NCBI GenBank assembly: GCA_943737045.1
Contig: CALSFV010000226.1
Span: 248,001-312,000 of the forward strand
From: Parapristionchus giblindavisi
Lineage: Eukaryota > Nematoda > Chromadorea > Rhabditida > Diplogasteridae
Reading direction: 5' to 3'
DNA length: 64,000 nt
The notes beneath the pieces are model-generated. The model saw only the letters and a program-made list of their open reading frames with translations. It did no database searches and had not been told where the DNA came from. Below are positions 24,540 through 35,929 of this stretch, in pieces. The position numbers were made by a program, and so were the translations under genes. Each line of letters starts with the position of its first letter. Position 1 is the stretch's first letter.

Positions 24540-27490
24540 CCCAAAAACTTTATTCAGATGAAATATAGTTCTCATCATTGCCCATCCACCTTCAGACGTC
24601 CGTCGAATGCATTCGTCATCTCCCGACGAAGAACACAGTCTTCGGACGACTTCATGGACAAAGCTGATGAAATGACTATTCGACCACTATAATGAAAAAT
24701 GATTCGATAATTCCAATCGCAGCATTCCGAGCAACGGTACCTCGTAGTAGTCGAGTTCTAGTAGTCTCCACTTGAGTGACAACGATGATGATGGTGACGA
24801 TCGTTGGTGGCGACGACGAGACAATGAGTCGACCTGTAGATGGATAGAATATCAAAGATTCATAGATTTTTCATAGATTCATAGATTTTGCAATATACAA
24901 CGATATCATATTTCCGCACACTGCTTCGTCTAAATCAACGACAGCAGCAGTGAACGAGGAAATTTGAATTTTGTATTTTGAACATTGAACCTTGAATTTT
25001 GAACATATGGGAGGACATGTACCTGTTCAAGTACAACATCCATAATGAATTGACGTTATCTTTCTTGGTCATCCAGAATCTTTGAGTCGTTCAACAGAGC
25101 CGTTCAACCGGGCAAGTGGTTGATAAGCCTCAGATTACAAAGGGCTGCGGGATCTGAAAAGAAAGGATTTGAAGCAATTTACGGAGGAAAGAAGGATGAG
25201 GAACGAGTAAAGATCAAAGATCAAAGAGCAACTTTGAAAAGATGCAAACTGGGAGATGAGGGAAAGTATGACATTACGACCGAATCCAATAAGAAAGATG
25301 TCTACGGTAGAGATAAAGAGAGCTAATACATGATACCCATGCAAAAATACGAAATACTAAATACAATGCTACACTAATCAGTCCACGACACCATACCCAG
25401 CCGTACTTGAAGTAAACCCGGTGAGCCTTATAAGTTGCTCATTACCGAGAGTACCCCATGAACGGTCATACCGGGATACGCTACCGTAAGACTAACAAAC
25501 TAACTAACTAATAAATAACGAGAATTAGAACAAACTAACGAACTAGAACTAGCGATCTACCAAAATCAACAATACGGGATGCCCTACACTACTGCACTGC
25601 AGAGAGCTGCAACCACAGTAAGTCTACACATGCGGAAAGATAAGATGAGAAAAAACACATTAACAGAAAGTTGATCGATACGGTAATGGTGGGGATACGG
25701 TACCTCACTGAAGAAACAGACGTATCCATGGGTTGATCACGAATCCACATGCGGATGAGAATAGAGTACTCCGGAAGTTGAGAGACATGGAGATGGTCAT
25801 CGTACTCGTAGTTGAGACAATGAAAGACGAAGATCACTATAATGAAAAATTATTCTATAATTACAAGGGCAGCATTCTAAATAACGATACCGAAAGTAGT
25901 AGTTTTCAGTACAGTGACGTCATCGCCTTCTGTCGACAAAGTCGACATCGCCTTCTGAATCCGTTTGAGTAGCTCATCAACGACGATGAAGACGATCGAC
26001 CATGACGACGACGAGACAATTATTCGACCTGTAGAAGAAGAAAGTATCATAGATTCATTGATTTTACAGTCGACTACGATATCATATTTGGCTCTCGAAC
26101 ATTTTGAATTTGCCGAAACACAATTTCAAAAGGAAAGTGGAGAACTTTTTACTCTATTTTCATTTTTTTAAATTTTTGAATACGAAATGAGAGGAAATGA
26201 AACGTGCCTTTCAAAGTTGAGAATCCATTTGGAATTAACGTCATCGTTCGTGGCCATCCAAAATATATGAGCCGTTCAACCGAGACGGACAAGTGGTTGA
26301 TTAGACTCCGATTACGAAGGTCTGTGGGATCTGAAAAAAAGGAGTTGAAGCAAATTACGGAGGAAAGAAGGGCGAGGAACGAGTAACTAATACTAAAAAA
26401 TACTGGTAGATTAGGGAAATAAAGGCATCACGACTGAACTCGAAGCAATAAGAAAGTCTACGGCAGCGGTAAAGAGAGCTAATACATGATACTCACGCAA
26501 AAATACTAAAAAAATATACAGTATACTACAGTGATCTATACACGACACCATACCCTGCCGTACCTGAAGTAAACCCGGTGAGCCTTATAAATTGCTCGGT
26601 ACCGGGAGTACTCCACGAACGGACATTCCGGGTTACGAAATGTAAGACAGAGGACTAACTAACTAACTATGATCAGAACGAACGATACGGTTATTGTGGG
26701 GTGGGATACGATACCTCACTGAAGAAACAGACGTATCCGTGAGTAGATGAGCGTTGAGAAGTAGAGACAGCAAGACGATCCTCGAAGTTGTTGTTCAGCC
26801 CATGAGAGATGAAGACGTCTCGACGAGATGAAGACGGGCGGCATGCGGGATGAGACGATAAACTATAATTGCAAGAATGATGTATTATATATTGATTTCC
26901 ACTGTAGAGATGTATGAGGGCTAATATAGGACAACCATGCAAAAAAAGTGAACACTAATCTGTCCACGACGCCTATACCCAGCCGTACACGGAGTAAACC
27001 CGGTGAGCCTTATAATTGCACGATACCGGGAGTACCCCACGAACACATTCCGGGCAACGGAACCATAAGAAAGAGGTCAAGAACTGCGATACGATACGAT
27101 GTTAATAACGCAAGACAACGGTCACCAACTACTGTATACGATACCGTAAGACTAACTAACTAACTGATAAACAACGAGAACTACCGGGACTAAATGCCGA
27201 ACTATAAATAGTGATCTACCAAAATGATGTAACACCCAGCCGTACACTATCGCACGACAAATGGCTTCAACTACAGTAAATCAACGCGTGCGGCAAGAAA
27301 GAAAACACATTAACATAAGTTGATCGATGGTTTGCTGGGATACGGTACCTCAGTGACGAAATCGACGTATCTATGGGCTGATGACGAATCCACATGCAGA
27401 TGAAAGTCGAGTGCACCGGAAGTTGAGAGATATGGAGACGGTCATCGATCTTGTAGTTGAGACAATGAGAGGGATGGGACGATAAATGAC
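24540..27490. repeat. three diverged ~1 kb tandem repeat units
   Basis: Two landmark blocks recur. GTAAACCCGGTGAGCCTTAT, followed by a region with GAGTACCCCA(C/T)GAAC, is found near 25415, 26570 and 26995. GGGATACGGTACCTCACTGA, or a close variant, is found near 25690, 26700 and 27337, followed in two cases by CCGGAAGTTGAGAGA. Short frames across the units are similar only because the DNA is. No family recognised on either strand. Confidence 0.65.
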
Positions 27491-28369
27491 GATTGGAGCG
27501 AATATCTTGCCTTATATGCGGATTAGCAAGGAGCACGCACGCGCGCTCACGCTCTCGATCTTGAGGTTCTAGAAAGGATTGGAAGGATTGATCTATCCTG
27601 TTCCTATAGTCCTTCCCTGGTTGTGACGAGAATATGTGATCGTTCTTTGATCATAGTAGAGAGTATGCCAATGGGATAGAGTACAGACAGAGTTAGAGAG
27701 TCTGGGTCAGTGAGAGAGCGAGGGAATGACCGAACAATAACAGTGTTATAACAATAACAGTGTTATTGTCAGTGATTCCCAATCTTGTCGATCGCCACTC
27801 TGTTTTCTGCTATGTCTTCTGTGTCCCTCTTCCTCTCCCTTTTCTTCATTTCATCCCTATTTCGTTCATTGATACATATTTCGACTTTATCATATTTGTA
27901 AACAATATCGTTGTTGTTGTCTAGTTTAGTCATCTTTTGCAGTCTAATTTGAATGTGATTATCTATCACATTCTTTGCCGCTCTACATTTGCCTCCCTGT
28001 TCGGTTCTTTTTTGATCTTTGATCTTCGATCTTTGAATTCCCAACTTTCTTACTCACGACTTTGTCACTTTCTTCTTCATGTTATTTGTTTCGTAATTAA
28101 TATGATTCAGACTCTTGCTATCCTTGTCCCTCTTTCTTTTTCCTCTCCATCACACTCTTGATGTCTCTTTCCCTCTCTTTCCCTCTCTCCAATCGTTCTC
28201 TTCCTTTCTTTCCCTATCCCTCTACACCTCTCTACTTCACACTATCTCTCCTTCTACTTCTCCCCCTGGCTATGGTTTCGCCATATTCTCTCAACCTCTC
28301 ACCACTCTCTGAATCTAACTTTCTTTCATCATTATCGCTATACCATCTTTGACCACTCTGACTACTATT

Positions 28370-30090
28370 TGCATATATTACCACTTTCTTTTTTTATTCT
28401 GTATCTACTGTGTTCCAATTTACATACGATTAGTGATATGTACGCACCAAAGTCTGACCTAGCGTACCACTCTTTGACCTATTTGAACGTTCTTTGTAGT
28501 CTAACGTGCGAGGCAGATCATCTAACATGAGAGGCATCGCTAGTCGATTCCCATCTATGTTATTGTCATCCTAGAATGGTACGTGGTCATACTTTGGTGC
28601 GTACTAGCCTCTCCATTCTTACTCTTGTTTCTTCCCGTTACTTCTGGTGTTAGTCGCCTATCTCTAATAAACTTCATTCTCTACAACTGTTGTGGGCTAA
28701 TACACTACAATTATTTTATTCAATTCGTTTGAAGTTTAATTGTTTTGACCCTTCACTCTGTAACATGTCTATAATTATTCTGAATTTGAAGCTCTCCGCT
28801 CTGTAAACTTTGGCTTTTCATTATTTTGTTGTTCTATGAGAGAATTGTAATTCAACTTTACTTTGAATAATGGAAAATCCATTTCAGAGCAGCAAATTCA
28901 TCGTCCACTAAGTAAGATGAACCGCTCTCGACCGTAGTATAGGACGCAACCGCCTTCGACCGCTGACAATGAGGCCATGTTTGTGCCAATCCTGATGAAC
29001 ATCGTACAGGACGACGTAGAGGACGACGTCAGATCATGTACATGATCGATTGCTGATCAGGGAGGTACGAGTCTACCTTGGCCAATCGTATGCTCACGTC
29101 ATGAAAAGAAAAGAAAACAGTTGATGACTCCTCGTATTGCACACTCTCTCGTAATTTTTTTCTTTTCTTTTAATTTCGACCCTTCTTCCGATAACGACAT
29201 CATCCAACGATTAATTTGTTCGTAGTAATCATTTCACTGCATCTCTTTTCCAAATCATTATAGTAAAACATGTTCTTTTCAAAGAAATATGTGATACTTG
29301 TTAGTGCGCGATTTCGTTATTTGTAGAAGTACTCTTGCTCACTGTTCAAAAGTTGCGAAAATCGAACACATTTCTTTTTTTTTGTAATACTTTAAACAGT
29401 GGGGAGTTGTCATTTGTAGCTTTTGAACACAAATCAGATTATGATAGTGAAAAATTGTTGAATCAATACTAATTTATCATTATTCATGTCGATTTCTGTC
29501 GAAGTCATCGGTTTGTCGTCGTGGCTGATGAAGATCGTCGGGTCGTCGCGCTCTTTATTCCTCGGTGAAGATGAGAACGCCCCCCCCCCTTCGTCCTTCA
29601 CCATCCGGGCTGCGGCTGCTGCGAGGACTGCTGGATACTGTTTTCAGAAATAATAAAGATATTTGGGGTGTCTTAATGTTTGTAATCGGTGTCCAAGCCC
29701 GCACAGTTAAATGGGCGGAGTCAGAATCGTTATATAAAGGGTACATAAGTACGGGTGTGTCTGAGTTTATGTAGAACGTTTGACATGCATTCTAATAGGG
29801 ACCCATGGTCTAGTGGATAAGAGGACGGACAATCAAACCGGCCGGTTGGTCGGCAAGAAAGTTCGATTCCCCAAAGAGGATTAGCAAAAGATTAACAATC
29901 TCAACTTGGCCAAACTGTTTTTGCTATTTTTCCTAGACGTTGTTCCGCTCTCCTTACTCTAATGTCTAGTGCGCGACAGAGGTCCCGTAGAATGATAGTG
30001 AACTATCTTATTTTCCTTAAAATTGCCATACATATTTAAAAATGTAGATAAAGCCATTGCACTTTGTGTTCAATGTGCTAACTTTTAGTG
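28370..30090 (+). repeat. dispersed ~1.6 kb repeat, copy 2
   Basis: Same order of blocks as 20750-22330. The terminal ~300 bp, including TATATAAAGGG and the tRNA-like module, is almost unchanged. Near its start, GTACGCACCAAAGTCTGACC is shared with copy 3. The preceding 27770-28370 is a CT-rich stretch with no gene. Confidence 0.75.
29798..29872 (+). other. tRNA-like (SINE-type) A/B-box module, copy 2
   Basis: Near-identical to 22066-22140, with TGGTCTAGTGGATAAGA and GTTCGATTCC retained. Confidence 0.5.
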
Positions 30091-30299
30091 TTTCATTTAA
30101 AAAAAAGACCAATAATTACAGTACATGAGAAAGTACAATAGTTATCAATTGATTAATTTACAGACAGATATAATGCATAATGAGGTATTGATGACCTCAC
30201 TTTTAATTACAGTATTTTATTGATATGTTCATGTATGATAAAGAAGTTCATTCCAAATGAACATATACTAAAATTGGTTTTCTTTCATCATTTATCGCT

Positions 30300-31930
30300 A
30301 TATCATCTTTGACCGCTCTGACTACTTTTTGCATATATTACCACTTTCTTTGTCTTATTCTGTATCTATTGTGTTCCAATTTGCATACGATTATTGATAT
30401 GTACACACCAAAGTCTGACCTAGTGTACCACTCTTTGACCAATTTGAATCCCGCACGTTCTTTGTAGTCTAACGTACAGCGCAGATCATCGCTAGTCGAT
30501 TCCCATCTATGTTATTGTCATCCCTGACTAGCCTATTCATTCGTACTCTTGTTTCTTCTGGTTCTAGTAGTCTATCTCTAATAAACTTCATTCTTTATAA
30601 CTGTAGTGGGCTAATACACAACAATTATCTTATTCAGTTCGTTTGCAGTCTTCGGTTGTTTTTACCCTTAGCTTTGTGACATGTCTTGAATTATTCTAAA
30701 TTTGAAGCTATTCGCTCTAATACATTGAATAATGACAAATCTATTCCAGAGCAGCAAAGTCTTCGTCCATGAAGCACGACTAATCGTTCACGACCTTAGT
30801 ATATGACGGCAATCGCCTTCGGCTGCTCACGTCACGTTTTCTCCAAGGTTGATGAACATCGTCGAGGACGACGTCAGATGATGTACGATCGATAGCTGAT
30901 CTTGGAGGTACGAGTCTACCTTGGAAAATCGTATGCTCTGTTCAAAAATCATGAAAAGAAAAGAAAAAATAGATAAAATTCCTCGTTTTGCACACCCTCT
31001 CGTCACTTTCTTTTCTTTTCATTTCGTCTCTTCTTCGATAACGGCATCGTCAACCATTAATTTGTTCGCAGTAATCATTTCATAACATTTCTTTTCCAAA
31101 TCATTTATGAAACATGTTTTCATAGAAAAATGTGATAATTGTCATTAGTTAACGATGTCGTTAGTTAAAGAAGTAATCTTGCTCAAAGTTCAAAAGTTGC
31201 AAAAAGAGAGAAAAATCGAGCTCACCTCTTTTTTATGATATTGTAAAAAGTGGAGTATTGTTCTTGCGTAGGTTTTGAACACAAATCAGATTATTATAGG
31301 GAAAAATTGTTTAATCGATGGTAATTTATCGTTGTTCATGTCGATTTCTGTCGAAGTCTCTCGTCGTCAGTTTCTCGTCGTGGCTGATGAAGATCGTCAG
31401 GTCGTCGCCCTTGTGAATCGCTGGATGAAGATGAGCGCGGCCGCACACAACCTCGTCCTTCACCGTCCGGTCTGCTGCTGCGGGGACTGCTGGATGCTGT
31501 TTTCAGAAATAATAAAGATATTTGGGGTGTTGTAATGTTTTTTATCGGTGTCCAAGCCCGCGCAGTTACATGGGCGGAGTCAGAATCGTTATATAAAGGG
31601 TATACAAGCAAGGGAGTGCCTGACTATAAGTAGATCGTTTGATATTCCTTCTAATATTGACCCCTGGTCTAGTGGATTAGAGGACAGACATTCAAGCCGG
31701 CCGGTTGGTCGGCAGTAGGTTCTATTCCCCGAAGTGGAATAGCAAAAGATCAACAGTCTCAACTGGACCCAACTTTCTTTGCTATTTTTCTTATACGTGG
31801 TTCCGATCTTCCTACGCTAATGTCTAGTGTGCGAGAGAGGTTCCGTGGAATTAATGTGAACTAACTTATTTTGCTGAAAAATTGCCACACACATTTAAAA
31901 ATGGCATTGCACTTTGTTTTCAATGTGCTT
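30300..31930 (+). repeat. dispersed ~1.6 kb repeat, copy 3
   Basis: Directly follows copy 2 in the same orientation and shares its first block (TCTATTGTGTTCCAATTTGC) and its last. The terminal block has more changes than in copies 1 and 2. Confidence 0.75.
31658..31730 (+). other. tRNA-like (SINE-type) module, copy 3, decayed
   Basis: The A-box-like TGGTCTAGTGGATTAGA is kept. The B box has lost its invariant form (GGTTCTATTCC), so pol III activity is unlikely here. Confidence 0.4.
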
Positions 31931-32854
31931 TACGTCTTTCACTATAAGAATATTCATTAAATACTTTAAATATATGTTGTTGCTTTAAAACTTTTGAGGT
32001 TATGTCATAAACTACAACTCATTTCCCTGAATTTTTCACACCTAGGGATATCCCAAAATGCTAAAAATATTACAATATCATTTTTCTCTTTCCGATCTTC
32101 GCCATTCTTACTCGTGAACGATATCATATTGACTTCCACAGATCAAGGGATGTATTATTGATATATTTTATTTGAATTTTCGAACTAGCAGCGTAGTGTC
32201 TCTTGTTGTGCAAAACATCGGATGATAAGTCATCTCTTCTACTAATAAACTATGAAGAGAAATGATCATCACCTTGCTAATATAAGGCGATAGGGTGTGA
32301 AACATCCTTTACTTTTTAAGCAACAACATAAATTTCTAGTAGTTTATCTGCATTCTTCCTTCATTCTTGATGTTCTTATTTGTATATTGCAAAAAAAGTT
32401 TAATTTCTATAATAAAATTTATTCTGAACTCAACGACGAAGAAAACACAAATCGTGAGTGAATGATTTTATCCGTTCAGTGACACAATGAATAGGATTAT
32501 AAGAACAATTGAAAAAAATACTCGTTTTGAATAAAAAAAATTGCCTCATCGGAATTTTTTTCAGAGAAGCTGAAGAATAAGCATACTTGATTTCGTTGTC
32601 GTATCAAGGTTCAAAGATCAAAGATCAAAGATCAAAGCTACACACTGTTCGATCACAGGCACTTGCAGCGTGGGAAACCCGGTTGAAGTGAGGAACGAAA
32701 AGAGATCGGACAATATCGAGATCACTGGGCAAATATTCGATTAATTACAGTAGGATCTCATAAAATTGTCCTCAATATTACAGAGGTAAAATATTTCAGA
32801 GGAACTACTTATCTAAGTGCGGATTAGGGGATTTCTGTTAGGATATGGTTACAC
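31931..32854. other. intergenic DNA, nothing recognised
   Basis: AT-rich. It contains four head-to-tail TCAAAGA words at about 32610-32636 (the dispersed GATCAAAGATC motif). No supported gene. Confidence 0.4.
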
Positions 32855-33345
32855 TATCGTACATCGATAATTCATTGGATCATGAATCGCCAGAAGCACT
32901 CTGAGCCACTCTGGTGATTCAACGGCGATTATGGCCGAATGAGGCATTTTCGTGCTCTCTCTTTCTTTTCATTATTTTTCTTTCACTCGAATCTAGTTAG
33001 TCCGCGAGAATTGCATTTTTATATTGTGTTTTTTCACAAAATCATCATTTTTAGTTATTAATAAATCGTTCCGATGATATCACAGAAAAGGAACCGGGAA
33101 ATCGGTAGCCCCCCAAAATGTTTTCATCGGAACGACTTATTAATAAATAAACATGATGATTTTGTGAATAACACAATATAAAAATGCGATTCTCGCGGAC
33201 TAACTAGATTAGAGTGAAAGAAAAATAATGAAAAGAAAGAGAGAGCACGAAAATGCCTCATTCGGCCATAATCGCCGTTGAATCACCAGAGTGGCTCAGA
33301 GTGCTTCTGGCGATTCATGATCCAATGAATTTTCGATGTACGATA
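32855..33345. mobile_element. fold-back MITE, ~490 bp
   Basis: Arms of about 220 bp (32855-33078 and 33124-33345) are near-perfect inverted copies, for example TTCATTGGATCATGAATCGC with GCGATTCATGATCCAATGAA. The ~45-bp centre contains a run of C. No coding capacity. It lies just downstream of the receptor gene's stop codon. Confidence 0.8.
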
Positions 33346-33687
33346 TGTTGTGTGATCTAGGTTTTTTTCCAAGATCGGTCAAACGTTGGCTTCTACAGTA
33401 TCATAGTGCACGTGTACGGAGTGACCGTCGCTACTGATGCCGTTGCTTGTTGTTAGTTCAAGACCTGAAATCATTGGGATACTGTAGTCTACTAAATACA
33501 GTAACTAAGCCATCTACGCCGATAGTAAGTAACTATGAAGTACATATAGTTCAAAAGATATCCTTTTTTTGAAACCTTTATAATAAATTATCGCATATTG
33601 GAGAAAAAAAAGAAAGAGAATGAGTATCGATCGCAATCAATTGTTAAAATGAAACAAAGTCGGCAAGAGTTTAGTTTTCCTTGTAAT

Positions 33688-33840
33688 TCACTTTTTTGTA
33701 TTTATTTTTAACATGAGTAAATTCTCACTCCGTCGTTCCACCAGTGTTGGCATTCTATTCGGGGACGATCGTCGTGAGTTGATTCTGGAGACTGTCGACG
33801 TGAGACAATTTGACTCAGAATATACGACCTCGTCGTCTTC
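33688..33840 (-). CDS. receptor exon: C-terminal tail and stop
   Basis: Acceptor ATCATCAG, 50 codons and TGA. Rich in Ser/Arg/Glu (SRINSRRSSPNRM), as expected for a phosphorylated cytoplasmic tail. Joins in phase 0 to 34040-34107. The open + strand frame over it is a shadow. Confidence 0.75.
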   Translation of the reverse strand, partial: EDDEVVYSESNCLTSTVSRINSRRSSPNRMPTLVERRSENLLMLKINTKK

Positions 33841-34039
33841 CTGATGATTACGCATTGATAAATATCTATCGTTTTATATTATCATTCAAACTAGTTTTTT
33901 CCCTTTTTTATCTGCTTTCGTTTTGAAAATTGAACTGGTGAGAGAATGTGCAAAGCAAGGAGAATTTTCCTGTCGTTCTTTTACGCAAATTTTCAGTTTT
34001 AAGAAAAGTTTTTATCCCTAATTCCATATTTTCCAATAC

Positions 34040-34107
34040 CTCTATGATCGTCGTCGGGATGGCTTCGGCGTCTTTCGCAGCAGCTATCCGACCAAGTCGC
34101 TTCCTAT
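34040..34107 (-). CDS. receptor exon: post-helix-8 segment
   Basis: Acceptor CCTTTTAG and donor GAG|GTATTGG. It joins in phase to 35213-35342 and encodes the basic RKRLGRIAAAKDAEAIP. Confidence 0.7.
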
Positions 34108-34519
34108 CTAAAAGGATAAGGATTAATGATCAAATTATAAACATAATAGACATGCAATTAATTGTACTCAAAGAACTGGACATTAGTAAATCAAAAGTAG
34201 TTAATATTAGTAGTATTCACTGTTTCGGCAATTAGGTTCTAAAAGATCAAAGATCAGCGTTCGCACTAACAACTATAATTTTGCCAGAATATATCGCGGG
34301 CTACTATTTAATGATCCAACGAACGGTGCATTAATATACATAGGTAGCCCAGCAATGAACTAACCCTCAAGTGACGCGAATACGGCGGGTTCGGTTTGTC
34401 GTCTGTGTCTGGTGACTCTCGTTGTGAGCATACCCGACTTGTTCTTTCCCATCTCAACGAATGATCGAGGACGAGAACGACGATTTCTTTAATTTGGATT
34501 TGTTTAAAAGAACACCCCG

Positions 34520-34595
34520 AACTATTTTTACTCTCCGCTCTGGCAACGATCAAAGAAAGCGAGAGAATGTGGCCAGAGCGGAGAGTTTCAAATTA
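34520..34595. mobile_element. palindromic MITE (CTCCGCTCTGGC family)
   Basis: ACTCTCCGCTCTGGCAACG pairs with GGCCAGAGCGGAGAGTTTC. Lies in a receptor intron. Confidence 0.7.
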
Positions 34596-34944
34596 TATCG
34601 GTATATTCCTTTAACAAGATTATTATACATAAAGAAACAACCAACATTTCAAAAGATTCAACTGACACAAGAAACAACGGTTCCGACGCGAAAATAATAG
34701 AAGAATAAATACATAATCCCATTTTTAAATTATTATTTGCATTTTAAATTTGAATATATCTAAAGTAGACTAACTTTCCGTGTCTGGACATCTTGATGGA
34801 CCATTTGTCTGGAGGCGATCGAATGAAGGGGAAGAGACGATGGGCAAAGGCCCATACTGAAGATTATCGTATGATTAATTAGAGATACGATAATATATTA
34901 TTTTATTTATTTTGTATTTGTTCTGATCCGATCTTTATATAATA

Positions 34945-35040
34945 AATATAATTTGAAACTCTCCGCTACGACAACGCTCTCTCGCTCTCTTCGTCTACGA
35001 GAGAGCGTTGCTAGAGCGGGAAATAAGCTTTGGGTGCATC
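34945..35040. mobile_element. palindromic MITE (CTCCGCTCTGGC family)
   Basis: AATTTGAAACTCTCCGCTAC, then an ACGCTCTCTCGCTC core with TACGAGAGAGCGTTGCTAG on the other arm. Lies in a receptor intron. Confidence 0.7.
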
Positions 35041-35212
35041 TTTAAATAGAGTCCGACACGAATTATAATCCAGCATTCTTCTTCATAAAATCTTATTTGA
35101 AACAACATACAAGACAAATATTGCCAATGGTAAATACGACAAATATATATATATTAATTAGTATTTTCAGTTAGACTAATGTTTTTAGTATTATAATGAA
35201 ACATGAACTCAC

Positions 35213-35342
35213 TAGGCAGGATCATCCTTAGCGCGCTCTTCTTGAATTCCTTCACAGTAAATGAGTAGATGATCGGATTGAGCATCGAGTTGCAGTATCC
35301 TAAAATTGAGCTAGAATATCCTGAACATTGGGCTACAGTAAT
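35213..35342 (-). CDS. receptor exon: TM7 and helix 8
   Basis: Acceptor AATTTCAG and donor CTA|GTGAGT. Encodes SILGYCNSMLNPIIYSFTV followed by KEFKKSALRM. The NPIIY motif and the basic amphipathic helix 8 are diagnostic of class A receptors. Confidence 0.92.
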
Positions 35343-35929
35343 CTGAAATTAAGTTACTCTATACGAATGGTTTATTGTTCTTTCAGGACACCGAATCGAA
35401 ATAAATATCAATATATTTTTTTCCGGAGGTGATATGGACTACTCCGTAAATACCGACAATGCTATTATTCTATAAAATATCACGATCTACAACACACATC
35501 AGAATTTCGTGTAATCTTAATAGATAGTTTGTCTCTCTTACCTCCTGACTTTATCATATTTTTCAAACATTAAATTATGCTTTTATAAAAATATCCTCCA
35601 AAGGTTAGATAAATTTATTATTATTTCTATTATTCTCGAAGTTTCTTACCTAACCACGACGCAATATCGATCGCTATAGATGGAACGCATCGGCACTTGA
35701 AATCTGTAATTTAAAATTAAATTTGAAAAATAAAATTATTTTAAAAATTTTTAAAAATCACTGTGAAAGAAAAGTTTTGAAAGAATATAATTTAAAAATT
35801 AAAAAAAAATCCCCCTGAATAGGACAAACCCCCATGACGTTTTCGGAAATGTTTCACGCGTTTCGCACACTTTCTCTCCAATTAAGTTTCACTGCATTGA
35901 TATCAACTTGCACTTGTGAGGTTTAACCA

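Noticed and set aside
33717..33844. 43-codon + strand frame starting ATGAGTAAATTC
   Set aside because: It is antisense to the receptor's last exon, which has a proper acceptor, the right phase and a receptor-like tail.
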